From positions 186,001 to 250,000 of the forward strand of contig NZ_MAQW01000001.1 of NCBI RefSeq assembly GCF_001682855.1: a stretch of DNA of 64,000 nt. Reading direction: 5' to 3'. The position numbers and the translations under genes are program-made. Source of the stretch: Bacillus sp. FJAT-27264 (lineage in GTDB: Bacteria; Bacillota; Bacilli; Paenibacillales; Paenibacillaceae). Under the pieces are notes generated by a model. That model worked only from the letters and a program-made list of their open reading frames with translations. It had not been told where the DNA came from and ran no database searches. This document shows, piece by piece, positions 36,642 through 45,658 of this stretch; position 1 is the stretch's first letter, and each line of letters starts with the position of its first letter.

Positions 36642-36986
36642 TCAGTTACTCTCATCCTTTACTTCTTCCCTATCCCGTTTCACATCCTGTTCCAACAGCA
36701 CTTCCCGCAGCTCAAAGGCATGGATAAATTCTTGCATAATGGCATCGGTGGCTTTTAATTCACCGCTCAAAACCTGCTTAATGGCGTCGTATTCGGGCTG
36801 GTTCAGCTGTTGCATCAACGTGGAGCGCTTGATATCCAATCTTTCCAGAAAAGCAATTGCACGCCCTCTGCGAAAGGTCTGCGCACTATGAATACGTTCC
36901 TTATGTCCGTCACCCGAATCGCATCCCTGTTCACCAGATCCCCGGTGACCACGTGACCCCTTTGATCGATCTTTTCCCTCGCGCAT
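36642..36986 (-). CDS. Small helical protein of unknown function upstream of the ABC pair
   Basis: 114 residues. A polar, glycine-, Arg- and His-rich head of about 40 residues is followed by amphipathic helices (RGRAIAFLERLDIKRSTLMQ, YDAIKQVLSGELKATDAIM, EFIHAFELREVLLEQ). There is no recognised domain or helix-turn-helix. GAGGAGGGA precedes the ATG. Its place ahead of the two exporter genes, behind a promoter carrying two identical 8-bp palindromes, suggests a regulator or partner of the transporter, but this is inference. Confidence 0.7.
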   Translation of the reverse strand: MREGKDRSKGSRGHRGSGEQGCDSGDGHKERIHSAQTFRRGRAIAFLERLDIKRSTLMQQLNQPEYDAIKQVLSGELKATDAIMQEFIHAFELREVLLEQDVKRDREEVKDESN

Positions 36987-37005
36987 TTTAAATCCCTCCT
37001 CATTA

Positions 37006-37023
37006 TGTATACATTTGTATACA
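37006..37023. promoter_or_regulatory. Twin TGTATACA operator before the ABC cassette
   Basis: Two exact copies of the self-complementary octamer TGTATACA (37006-37013 and 37016-37023) are separated by two bases. They lie between a possible promoter and the ribosome site of the 114-aa gene, where a repressor would act. Confidence 0.6.
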
Positions 37024-37072
37024 ATAGTGACTATTATTAATCTAATCCTGATTCATATCGATTGTCAAGACG

Positions 37073-37114
37073 AAAAAAATGCTCCCGAAAAGTGAAAATC
37101 CACTTCAGGAGCAT
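37073..37114 (-). terminator. Terminator of miaA
   Basis: On the minus strand, the outer arms ATGCTCC and GGGAGCAT with inner AGTG/CACT are followed by TTTTTTTCG. Confidence 0.92.
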
Positions 37115-37142
37115 CCTTTATGCTATCGTATGACGCAAACAT

Positions 37143-38099
37143 TTATAGACCTTTAGAGAAGCTATTTGCTATGAAGTCATTGAATTTCTCAATTTGCTCA
37201 TCGAAGCTTGGCTCCGCATCAACATCAATCCACTGGATATCCTTCATGTGACGGAACCATGACATCTGTCTTTTGGCGAACCGGCGGGTATCCCGTTTTA
37301 AGAGCGTCACGGCTTCGTCGATAGTTAGCTCACCGGCAAGATAAGCAGCAATCTCTTTATAGCCCAGTCCCTGCATCGATACGAGACTCCGATCGTAGCC
37401 CTGGTCCAATAGTCCCTGGACCTCGGAGATCAACCCGTCAGCGAGCATGGCGTCAATTCGATCTTCGATCCGTTTATAAAGAATTTTCCGATCCATAGTC
37501 AGACCGACTAGACACAAATCATAGGGTGATTCCTTCTTTTGCCCGGCAAGGGAGTCCGATTGCGTTATATTCGTCTGATGAAAGACCTCCAGGGCACGGA
37601 TAATGCGCCGACGGTCATTAGGATGCAGACGCTCCGCGCTAACAGGGTCTACAGCCGCCAGTCTCGCATGCAGAGCAAGCGCTCCGTACTCATCCGCATA
37701 ATCCTCTTGCTCTTTGCGGAAGGCTTCATCCGCCACCGCTTCCGAGAAGCGGAATCCGTAACAAAGGGATTCGATGTAGAGCCCAGTCCCCCCTACTATA
37801 AATGGAAGCTTGCCCCGGCTGCTGATCTCTTCAATCAGCCTGCGACCCTGCTCCTGAAACTCCGCAGTGGAGTATGCATCCTTAGGATCATGAATATCTA
37901 TCAGATGATGAGAGATATCCTCCATCTCTGCTTGTGAAATTTTGGCTGTTCCGATATCCATGCCACGATAGACCTGCATAGAATCGCCGGAGATAATCTC
38001 AGCTCCGTAAGCCTTAGCGATGGCAAGACTCAGCTTCGTCTTGCCGACAGCGGTCGGTCCCAGCAGCACCAGAACCTTACGCCTTTCTTCAGTTGCCAA
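37143..38099 (-). CDS. miaA: tRNA dimethylallyltransferase
   Basis: A 318-residue enzyme that adds a dimethylallyl group to A37 of tRNAs reading UNN codons. The P-loop is LLGPTAVGKTKLS, followed by ISGDSMQVYRGMDIGTAK, the DPKDAYSTAEF segment and LPFIVGGTGLYI. The C-terminus RRFAKRQMSWFRHM is typical. It uses a TTG start after GGGGTGATAAAGA and overlaps the upstream methyltransferase gene by 11 bases, so the two are coupled. Confidence 0.95.
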   Translation of the reverse strand: MATEERRKVLVLLGPTAVGKTKLSLAIAKAYGAEIISGDSMQVYRGMDIGTAKISQAEMEDISHHLIDIHDPKDAYSTAEFQEQGRRLIEEISSRGKLPFIVGGTGLYIESLCYGFRFSEAVADEAFRKEQEDYADEYGALALHARLAAVDPVSAERLHPNDRRRIIRALEVFHQTNITQSDSLAGQKKESPYDLCLVGLTMDRKILYKRIEDRIDAMLADGLISEVQGLLDQGYDRSLVSMQGLGYKEIAAYLAGELTIDEAVTLLKRDTRRFAKRQMSWFRHMKDIQWIDVDAEPSFDEQIEKFNDFIANSFSKGL

Positions 38100-38868
38100 T
38101 CTTTATCACCCCGTACGATGTTTTGGAGCTGCCGCGCAGCAGCTCGGTAAAGCCCAGCCGTTCGAATTCGCCGCTCAGCGCTTTTTCCTTCAGCAGCACC
38201 GTTTTTCGGGCCACTCTCTTGGCTTCTGCCACACTCTCTGGCGATAGTGCTTCTCCGTTGGCGTATTGGCGCAGCGGAGAAATGGAAGCCGAATCCGTTA
38301 AAGGAACACGGAACATGGGATCGAAGTAAACTATATCTACACTGCGGTCCGGCTGGGCCCGCAAATAGTCCAAATGGTCACTGTTCACGACCTGAATACG
38401 GCGAAAAGCCTCATTTACCCGTTCCTTCCCAGTGGTATACTGACTCATCCCTTCAATCAGCAGGGCATACAGCGGGAGCGAGCTTTCCAGTGCAGTTACC
38501 TTGGATGTTTCTCCACCGTATACCGAGAAGAGCAGTGAGTCCGTACCCAGCCCTGCCGTGCAATCCAACACACTGTCGCTGGGAATCATATCCGCAGCAG
38601 ACAGTAGTGGATCAGTTTCGCCCTTGAGAATCCGCTTGGCCCGTACATATCCCATGCTGGGATGGAACTCCATTGGCGGCATTCCGGGACGAATCAGCCG
38701 GACAGCCTCTTGCAGTACAACCAGCACCTCCTCCTCCCCATGTCGCTTCACTAGCTTGGGTAAGGAAAGGTTATCGCGCGGTACATAATTACAACCTGTG
38801 CGTTCCGCAAGGCTAACCGCCCGTTGTACAATTTCCGGTATCGGGTCATTGCCCGTCGTAATAATCAT
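38089..38868 (-). CDS. Class I SAM-dependent methyltransferase, RsmJ-like
   Basis: A 259-residue protein with the Rossmann motif VLDCTAGLGTDSLLFSVYG at about residue 100 and the downstream acidic VTALESS. The motif IVYFDPMF takes the place of the DPPY/NPPY seen in N-methyltransferases and matches RsmJ (16S rRNA G1516) and the YpiP-like group. The first 80 residues (TTGNDPIPEIVQRAVSLAER) form the N-terminal extension of that group. An RNA substrate is likely. It lies between mutL and miaA, leftward. Confidence 0.8.
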   Translation of the reverse strand: MIITTGNDPIPEIVQRAVSLAERTGCNYVPRDNLSLPKLVKRHGEEEVLVVLQEAVRLIRPGMPPMEFHPSMGYVRAKRILKGETDPLLSAADMIPSDSVLDCTAGLGTDSLLFSVYGGETSKVTALESSLPLYALLIEGMSQYTTGKERVNEAFRRIQVVNSDHLDYLRAQPDRSVDIVYFDPMFRVPLTDSASISPLRQYANGEALSPESVAEAKRVARKTVLLKEKALSGEFERLGFTELLRGSSKTSYGVIKIGN

Positions 38869-38928
38869 TGTGCCTCCTGTTCGGCTCTATACAATAAATC
38901 CTTTATAGATCAATCTTATTTCAAAACT

Positions 38929-41040
38929 TCACATCACCCGTTTGAACAGCTTCTCCAGATCATAAGCCGAGAAAGAAATGACAATCGGACGCCCATGTGG
39001 GCAGGTGTAAGGCTGACGGCAGGCCGCTAGCCGGGAGATCAAGGTCTCTACTTCCTGCTCGGTCAGCTTCTGATTTGCTTTAATAGAGGCTTTGCAGGAG
39101 CACAAGATGGATGATTTCTCACGCAGCTTAGCCAGGTCTATCGCCCGTTCGCTTAGTACCCATTCTGCCATCTCTTCAATGACCGCCTTCTCGTCTCCCT
39201 CCGGGAACCAGTAAGGCAGGGAGCGCACCAAGAAGGTCTGTCCGCCAAAATGCTCCAGGTATACGCCCGCTTGCTGAAACCAGTGAAGCCGTTCGCTGAG
39301 CTGGCGGCTCTCTGAAGGTGTGAACTCCAGCGTAATAGGTAGCAAGAGCTCCTGTGAGGCATCTTCTGGACGGCCAAACTTTTCGTAATAATATTCATAA
39401 TTAATCCGTTCATGTGCAGCGTGCTGATCTATGAGGTACAGCCCACTGTCATTCTGGGCAATAATATAGGTCCCATGATGCTGGCCAATATAATTCAACT
39501 CTGGAAAAGCTGGCAGCCCCGATTCTTCGCTGGCTGCGGGCGCCCACAGTTCTTCGCTTATTGGGAATTGACCTTTGGTGACCGGGGCAGCAGCTGATGG
39601 ACGATATCCGCCACTGTAATTACTGCCGGCTGCGCCTCCTGCCGATGGTCGGCTGGCATTTCCGGAATAGTTCCCACTGGCTCCAGCAGTTGAATTACGG
39701 TAGCCATCGCCAGATGTTCCTCCACCGAGTGAAGAAGAAAACAACGGATTTCCACTGCCATAGGAGGCTGTGGATTCCCGAGACTGGAACAGCTCCGGCT
39801 TCACAGGAGAATGACCACCCTCATAAGAACGCCCTGAACCTGCTGCCGCCTGTTCGGAATTCAATTCTTGCGGATGGGTTACGTCGCCTGAATTCACTGG
39901 ATGCTGCGTATCCGGCGGCACATTGGAAGCTGCCGAAATTCCACCTGCAGACGATGGTTGAGATGCCCCTCTACCGAATGCGAACTGCTCCTGAATGAAG
40001 GCACTACTATTCTTGGAGCCGATCGGTTCTTTGCTAGGACGAGGAATCAAACTTTGGCCCATCAGGACCTTGCGGATCTCCTCCTCGACGAACTTGTACA
40101 GCTCATTCTCCTTACTGAAACGAACCTCCAGCTTGGCCGGGTGCACGTTAACATCCACCAGAGAGGGATGCATATCGAATTTAAGCACCAGCAGCGGGTA
40201 ACGATTAATCGGCAGCAACGTATGATAAGCCCGCATAATGGCCGCATTCAGACCATTGCTGCGGATATGGCGACCTCCAACGATGGTTGTCACCCCGTTG
40301 CGGTTGGATCGCGTCCATTCCGGACGGCTGACAAAGCCGCTGATCTTGAAGTCAGGATCTTCAGCAGACACAGGCAGCATCGCTTTGGCTGCTGACGTGC
40401 CATAGATGGCAGCAATGACTTGCAGCAGATCACCGTTGCCCAACGTACGCAACAGTTGATTGCCATTATGATGAAGCGTGAAGGAAATCCCGGGATGGGC
40501 AAGCGCCGTCCGGTACATCGTGTCGGAAATATGTCCGAGTTCCGTCTGAATGCTCTTCATGTATTTCAGCCTGGCCGGGGTATTGAAAAATAATTCCCGA
40601 ACAGCAAAATCTGTCCCTTGTCCGGAAGGGGAATCTTCATTGATCCGCAAATTGCCGCCCTCGATCTCAATCTTGCGGCCTACACCGTCATCCTTGCTCG
40701 CTGTAAGCAGTGATACCTTGGATACCGCCGCGATACTGGGCAGTGCCTCACCCCGGAAGCCCAGACTTGTAATCTGGAACAGATCCCGTCCGGTCACAAT
40801 CTTGCTCGTCGCATGCCGGTAGAACGCTGTCTCGCAATCATCCGGCTCGATGCCTGAGCCGTTATCCTTGACACGGATGCTCTGAAGACCACCTTCCTCC
40901 ACCGATACTTCGATCACGGTGCTTCCCGCATCAATGGCATTCTCTACAAGCTCCTTCACCACGGAGGCCGGTCTTTCAACCACTTCCCCCGCGGCGATCT
41001 GGTTGGCAATATGCTCGTCCAACACATGAATTTTCGCCAT
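38929..41040 (-). CDS. mutL: DNA mismatch repair endonuclease MutL
   Basis: 703 residues. The GHKL ATPase starts MAKIHVLDEHIANQIAAGEV and has ENAIDAGST, DNGSGI and GFRGEALPSI. The C-terminal part has the nicking-endonuclease motif DQHAAHERINYE (DQHA-x2-E-x4-E) and CPHGRP, as in MutL of bacteria without MutH. Between them is a linker of about 130 residues rich in Ser, Gly and Ala. The ATG after GGGGTGAATAAT was chosen over a GTG inside the ribosome site. It lies 54 bases downstream of mutS. Confidence 0.96.
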   Translation of the reverse strand: MAKIHVLDEHIANQIAAGEVVERPASVVKELVENAIDAGSTVIEVSVEEGGLQSIRVKDNGSGIEPDDCETAFYRHATSKIVTGRDLFQITSLGFRGEALPSIAAVSKVSLLTASKDDGVGRKIEIEGGNLRINEDSPSGQGTDFAVRELFFNTPARLKYMKSIQTELGHISDTMYRTALAHPGISFTLHHNGNQLLRTLGNGDLLQVIAAIYGTSAAKAMLPVSAEDPDFKISGFVSRPEWTRSNRNGVTTIVGGRHIRSNGLNAAIMRAYHTLLPINRYPLLVLKFDMHPSLVDVNVHPAKLEVRFSKENELYKFVEEEIRKVLMGQSLIPRPSKEPIGSKNSSAFIQEQFAFGRGASQPSSAGGISAASNVPPDTQHPVNSGDVTHPQELNSEQAAAGSGRSYEGGHSPVKPELFQSRESTASYGSGNPLFSSSLGGGTSGDGYRNSTAGASGNYSGNASRPSAGGAAGSNYSGGYRPSAAAPVTKGQFPISEELWAPAASEESGLPAFPELNYIGQHHGTYIIAQNDSGLYLIDQHAAHERINYEYYYEKFGRPEDASQELLLPITLEFTPSESRQLSERLHWFQQAGVYLEHFGGQTFLVRSLPYWFPEGDEKAVIEEMAEWVLSERAIDLAKLREKSSILCSCKASIKANQKLTEQEVETLISRLAACRQPYTCPHGRPIVISFSAYDLEKLFKRVM

Positions 41041-41094
41041 ATTATTCACCCCGCTATAGGCTATCTATATTGTTAAGCTGTACATTTCTATCTA

Positions 41095-43908
41095 TTATAG
41101 ATCCTTTGCTTTCATCTTCAGGTCATTCAACAGACCCATGGCTTGCAGCGGCGTCATGTTCATGAGATCGGCCCCTTGAACGGCTGCGATAAAGTCTTTG
41201 AGCGCCGGGTTAAATTGTTCCTCGGCAGGTACAGAAGTTCCTGCCCCGCCTTTACGGGACTTGTGCGGCTCTTCCTCACCGAAGATAGAGAGCTGCACCA
41301 CTTCCTGCTCGGCTTCAGGCGCTGTGAGCGATACGGCAGCTTCAGGCGCTGCGAGTGATACAGCAGCTTCAACATAGGCCGTACCCGCCTTGGTGAACGC
41401 ATGATCTGTTGGTGCTACAGTTATGCTGGCAACAGATTCTTGAACAGAGTAAGGCCCTTCAACGCTGGAACGACGCGGCTCTGAGCCTCCGTAATGAAGC
41501 GCCTTGCCACCTGGTGCCGCTGCCTGCTCAATACTCTGGAGCAGCCCATATGCCCGGTCAATGATTCCCCCCGGTAGTCCGGCTAACCGTGCGCAATAAA
41601 TACCGTAGCTGCTGTCCGCGGCTCCTGGCACAAGTTTGCGCAAGAAGTTAACCTTGTCACCACTCTCTTGCACCGCCATCGAATAGTTTCGCAAGCCTGT
41701 TAGACTCTGTTCCAAGTGAGCGAGCTCATGAAAGTGTGTCGAGACAAGCGCCTTGCAGGCGATGGTATCATGCACGTATTCAATAACGGCTTGAGCAATG
41801 GCCATGCCCTCACTCGTCGAGGTGCCCCGGCCCAGCTCGTCAATGATAATCAGACTGCGTGCGGTGGCTTTTTCCGTCATGACCTGAATATCGGCCATCT
41901 CCACCATGAACGTACTCTGACCGCCAATCAAGTCATCCGCGGCTCCAATCCGGGTGAAGATCCGGTCAATCAGCGGCACCTCAGCGTTAGACGCTGGAAC
42001 AAAGCAACCGATCTGGGCCATAATGCAGATTAAGGCAACCTGGCGCATGTAGGTACTTTTCCCCGCCATGTTCGGTCCGGTAATAAGCAGTATGTTGCCC
42101 TCCGCTTTGGTCAGGCTGCTTCCATTGGCGATAAACGCTGCATCTTTCAGCACCGCTTCCACGACCGGATGTCGTCCACCTTCCAGCCGGAGATCATATC
42201 CGTCGGAAAGCTTCGGCTTCACGAACCGCTGCTCTGCGCTGACAGATGCAAGGCTCTGATATACGTCAATCTCGGCGACCTTCTCGGCCAGATTCTGAAG
42301 TCGCGGAACCTGAGCTGCTATTCTGTCACGCAATTCTGTGAAGAGACTGTATTCAAGATCAGTCATCTTATCCTGGGCTTCCAGAATCAAAGCTTCTTTC
42401 TCTTTCAACTCAGGAGTCACGAACCGTTCTGCATTGGCCAGCGTCTGTTTGCGTTCATAACGTCCTTCCGGCAGTGCAGACAGATTGGCACGGGTAATCT
42501 CTATAAAATAGCCAAATATTTTGTTGTAGCCGATTTTGAGTGATTTGATACCGGTAGCCATACGCTCTTTGGCCTCAAGCTCCGCAATCCACTGCTTGCC
42601 ACTGCTGCTTGCTTCCCGCAGCTCGTCCAAACGTTCATGGTACCCCTGGCGAATAATCCCCCCATCACGCACAGACACAGGCGGATCTTCAACGATTGCC
42701 CGCGCAATATCTTCCCGCAGCTCTGCGCAATCGTCCATCGCAGCCCCAATCTCCCGCAAGGTGGCGGAGCCTGAAGTTCCACACAATTCTTTCAGCGCCG
42801 GAATTTGCTCCAGTGACAACTTCAATGCATTCATATCCCGGCCATTGGCGCTCCCGAAGGCAATTCGGCCAACCAGACGCTCCAAGTCATAGATTTCTTT
42901 CAGTGCCTGCCGCAGATCTTCACGGACGATGAATTGATTATACAGATAATCGACCGCTTCCAGTCGACGTTCAATCGGTGCCCGCTGAAGCAGCGGCTTA
43001 TCGATGCGGCGGCGCAGCAGACGCGCACCCATCGATGTCTCGGTGCGGTCCAGCAGCCAGAGCAACGAGCCTTTTTTGGAACGTTCACGTACTGTCTCAG
43101 TCAGCTCCAGATTGCGGCGGGTAAATGGATCAAGAATCATATAATTGCCGGGTTCGTAAGGTGAAATCTGGCTGAGTTGGCCCAGGGAACGCCGCTGTGT
43201 CTCACTCAGGTAGGAGATCAGCAGCGAAAGACAATGACCCCGCTCCCGTTCCAACCGTACCCAAGCGGATTCGCCAAACTGGCGACGAGCCAATTCCTCA
43301 TCCCGCTTTTCCCATGGGGTGTATACGACCGGTTTGGCCAGTAGCGAAGCTTCGCTCCGCAGGGTCTCCAGCAGTGCTGCATCACCGATAATCTCGGCGG
43401 GTTCATAAATGCCAATCTCATCGCGCAACCACTCTGCGCCGGATAGCACGGAGGTTACATACAGCTCACCTGTAGTCAAATCACAGGCAGCCAGCGCCAT
43501 CATCCCATCCAGTTCAGTGACACAAACCAGATAATTATTACTCTTTTCAGAGATGATTTTGCCATCCATCACCGTTCCCGGTGTCACGACGCGCACGATA
43601 TCTCTGCGCACCATCCCTTTCGTTACAGCAGCATCCTCCAGCTGTTCGCAGATCGCGACCTTATACCCTTTTTCGATCAAACGCTGTATGTAACCCTCAG
43701 CGGCATGGTAGGGGACGCCGCACATCGGAATCTTCTCGTCGCCCCCACCTTCGCGTCCTGTTAATGTTATTTCCAGTTCCTTCGATGCCAGTACGGCATC
43801 CTCGAAGAACATCTCATAGAAATCGCCCAGTCGGAAAAAGAGGAATGCATCCTTTGCTCCTTCTTTCACACGTAAGTACTGCTCTATCATCGGCGTATAT
43901 TTTGCCAT
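41095..43908 (-). CDS. mutS: DNA mismatch recognition ATPase MutS
   Basis: 937 residues. The mismatch-binding FxE motif is in FRLGDFYEMFFEDA (about 25-38), and the ATPase has Walker A GPNMAGKSTYMRQ (about 610-622) and IIIDELGRGTST. Near the C-terminus is a longer than usual linker with a short tandem repeat (EAAVSLAAPEAAVSLTAPEA), followed by VVQLSIFGEEE, which fits the sliding-clamp binding motif. It is the first gene of the mutS-mutL unit. Confidence 0.96.
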   Translation of the reverse strand: MAKYTPMIEQYLRVKEGAKDAFLFFRLGDFYEMFFEDAVLASKELEITLTGREGGGDEKIPMCGVPYHAAEGYIQRLIEKGYKVAICEQLEDAAVTKGMVRRDIVRVVTPGTVMDGKIISEKSNNYLVCVTELDGMMALAACDLTTGELYVTSVLSGAEWLRDEIGIYEPAEIIGDAALLETLRSEASLLAKPVVYTPWEKRDEELARRQFGESAWVRLERERGHCLSLLISYLSETQRRSLGQLSQISPYEPGNYMILDPFTRRNLELTETVRERSKKGSLLWLLDRTETSMGARLLRRRIDKPLLQRAPIERRLEAVDYLYNQFIVREDLRQALKEIYDLERLVGRIAFGSANGRDMNALKLSLEQIPALKELCGTSGSATLREIGAAMDDCAELREDIARAIVEDPPVSVRDGGIIRQGYHERLDELREASSSGKQWIAELEAKERMATGIKSLKIGYNKIFGYFIEITRANLSALPEGRYERKQTLANAERFVTPELKEKEALILEAQDKMTDLEYSLFTELRDRIAAQVPRLQNLAEKVAEIDVYQSLASVSAEQRFVKPKLSDGYDLRLEGGRHPVVEAVLKDAAFIANGSSLTKAEGNILLITGPNMAGKSTYMRQVALICIMAQIGCFVPASNAEVPLIDRIFTRIGAADDLIGGQSTFMVEMADIQVMTEKATARSLIIIDELGRGTSTSEGMAIAQAVIEYVHDTIACKALVSTHFHELAHLEQSLTGLRNYSMAVQESGDKVNFLRKLVPGAADSSYGIYCARLAGLPGGIIDRAYGLLQSIEQAAAPGGKALHYGGSEPRRSSVEGPYSVQESVASITVAPTDHAFTKAGTAYVEAAVSLAAPEAAVSLTAPEAEQEVVQLSIFGEEEPHKSRKGGAGTSVPAEEQFNPALKDFIAAVQGADLMNMTPLQAMGLLNDLKMKAKDL

Positions 43909-44727
43909 GGTCTACCTCCAAGCCTTTTTCATGCTAACCTCTATTATAACAGAAATTTTGCTCTCAAAGTTACCCCTGGTAAGTTGTACTTCTGGCTGTT
44001 GCTATAGATATCCGAATTCGTCCGCTTTACTGCTATATTGAACGCATTTAAAAACAAAACGCAATTTCGCAAATGACTCCGACGAGTAAATAATAGCTTC
44101 TTGTATCCTAAAGCGTAAAATGAACCCTTGGTCCACAAGGATTTCACCACTCATTTGTCAAATGCGCCGAAAGCCTCAACTTCACTCTATAGAGCACTGT
44201 AATAAATGGAATAATTCCTGTTATTTTTATTAAAATCTCTTCTTATCTAAAAATAACTGGAAAACCTACCGTTAATCGCCTCAATTTTTAGACTGTTACA
44301 GGATAAAAGAGGTATTTAACTGGATAAATTCCTTTTATTTACGATAAATAAGGTGAAATGAAACATTTAACGGTATATTTTCCTGCTATCAAAGCTCCTC
44401 TTAAACTTCGAACGTCGCTGAACTTAAGAATGATCTGTTACGGATGAGTTAGACAATCAACACCATGCAATACAAGCCACACAAGTTCTACCCTTGTATA
44501 CAAAAGATTTCGTCCATCCATGGTGTTATATTTTTAATTTCACATTACAGTAATCACTAAAGAAGGAATCTTGACAGCCTTCGCATTAGTTAGTAGTATT
44601 CTAATATACCACTTATACAAAAGTATCATTTTGAACACAATTTGTAGAGGGTATATTTTTTCAAATAAAACAGAGTCGTATTTATTAATACTACTTAAAA
44701 TCCAAACAAAGAGAGGAAACATCGACC
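43909..44727. other. Long AT-rich intergenic region with repeats
   Basis: 819 bases without a convincing gene between divergent mutS and the phosphatase gene. It contains an imperfect direct repeat (44205-44236 and 44319-44350) and an inverted repeat (44258-44276 and 44365-44383), described separately. A 68-codon frame at 43944-44150 has no ribosome site and is not called. Confidence 0.6.
44205..44383. repeat. Nested direct and inverted repeats
   Basis: A direct pair of about 32 bases shares the core TGGAWAAATTCC-TTATTT (44205-44236, 44319-44350). Interleaved with it is an inverted pair, TGGAAAACCTACCGTTAAT (44258-44276) against ATTTAACGGTATATTTTCC (44365-44383). The arrangement could be a small dispersed intergenic element. 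Confidence 0.55.
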
Positions 44728-45537
44728 ATGACTACCTCAACCACTATTGATATTGCTTTTTGCAGTGAGCTTATTGTCTCTCTCGGAGCTAAGCTCCTGG
44801 AGGAATGCAAAAAAGACCTCCGTTTGACCACATTTGAGGAAGTGCACACTAGAGCTACAGAGATAAGTGAATGGGTAACCCGATCGTTAAAAGAACCACT
44901 TGCCACCAAATACCCTTCTATTTTTTGGTCTGATTCGGAATTCAATCTGGATAACCAGCGACAAGCGGAATCTGCAGGCGAATATTGGGTTCTAGATCCA
45001 TTGGACGGAGCGCTTCATTTTGTTCAAGGCTTCTCCTTCTTCGCCCTTTCCCTGTGTCTTGTCCGTGCAGGAGAACCGGTCGTTTCGTTTGTCTATGATC
45101 CCAGCAGCCGGGAATTATTCCATGCTGTTTCAGGTCAAGGAGCTTTCATGAATGGCTCTCCTATCCATGTAGCAGCCAAGCAAGAATTGGCCCAATCCTA
45201 CATCACAACCTCCCTGCCCAGCAATCCGGCAAAAGAACCGGGGATAGCGGAGTTGACAGTACGCGGCATTACCCGTTTTATGACTAAGACTGTAGCTGTA
45301 AAGATGCTCGGCGCTGTCTCTTTACAACTAGCGTACGTTGCAAGTGGCAGACTCGACGGCTATTTTGAATTTGGTGACGATTATTATGACTGGCTGGCCG
45401 GTTCCCTGCTCGTCCAAGAGGCCGGCGGGACGATTACAGATGGTCAAGGCGGACCATTCAGCTGGGGCACTTCTGGAATCATCACTGCAAATACCAGTCT
45501 GCATGGGAAAATGGTCGCTGAGCTGAGAGGGCTTTGA
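44728..45537 (+). CDS. Inositol monophosphatase-family protein, variant metal motifs
   Basis: A 269-residue cytosolic protein of the Li-sensitive phosphatase fold (SuhB/CysQ/FBPase group). The metal signature is WVLDPLDGALHF; most relatives have DPxDGT. The first-metal motif is FWSDSE instead of the common GEE, and the second signature is YYDWLAGSLLVQEAGG instead of WDxAAG, keeping the key aspartate. These changes leave activity open; the substrate could be inositol phosphate, NADP-related or sugar bisphosphate. Start: GAGAGGAAACATCGACC before the ATG. Confidence 0.85.
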   Translation: MTTSTTIDIAFCSELIVSLGAKLLEECKKDLRLTTFEEVHTRATEISEWVTRSLKEPLATKYPSIFWSDSEFNLDNQRQAESAGEYWVLDPLDGALHFVQGFSFFALSLCLVRAGEPVVSFVYDPSSRELFHAVSGQGAFMNGSPIHVAAKQELAQSYITTSLPSNPAKEPGIAELTVRGITRFMTKTVAVKMLGAVSLQLAYVASGRLDGYFEFGDDYYDWLAGSLLVQEAGGTITDGQGGPFSWGTSGIITANTSLHGKMVAELRGL

Positions 45538-45606
45538 TTCTTGTTTTGTTCCGCTGCCCTGCGTTTGTGCCAAGCCATAACAGCGTATATGTTTGTAGAA
45601 TAAGTC

Positions 45607-45641
45607 AAAAGCCCTGCTCCATCTGGAGCAAGGCTTTTGTT
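45607..45641. terminator. Bidirectional terminator between phosphatase and amidoligase genes
   Basis: The arms AAAAGCCCTGCTCC and GGAGCAAGGCTTTT with an ATCT loop are flanked by A and T runs, so they can serve both convergent genes. Confidence 0.88.
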
Positions 45642-45658
45642 ACTACTTTAAAGAGAGG

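Noticed and set aside
43944..44150. Leftward frame of 68 codons
   Set aside because: No ribosome site and no recognisable protein pattern, in AT-rich sequence.
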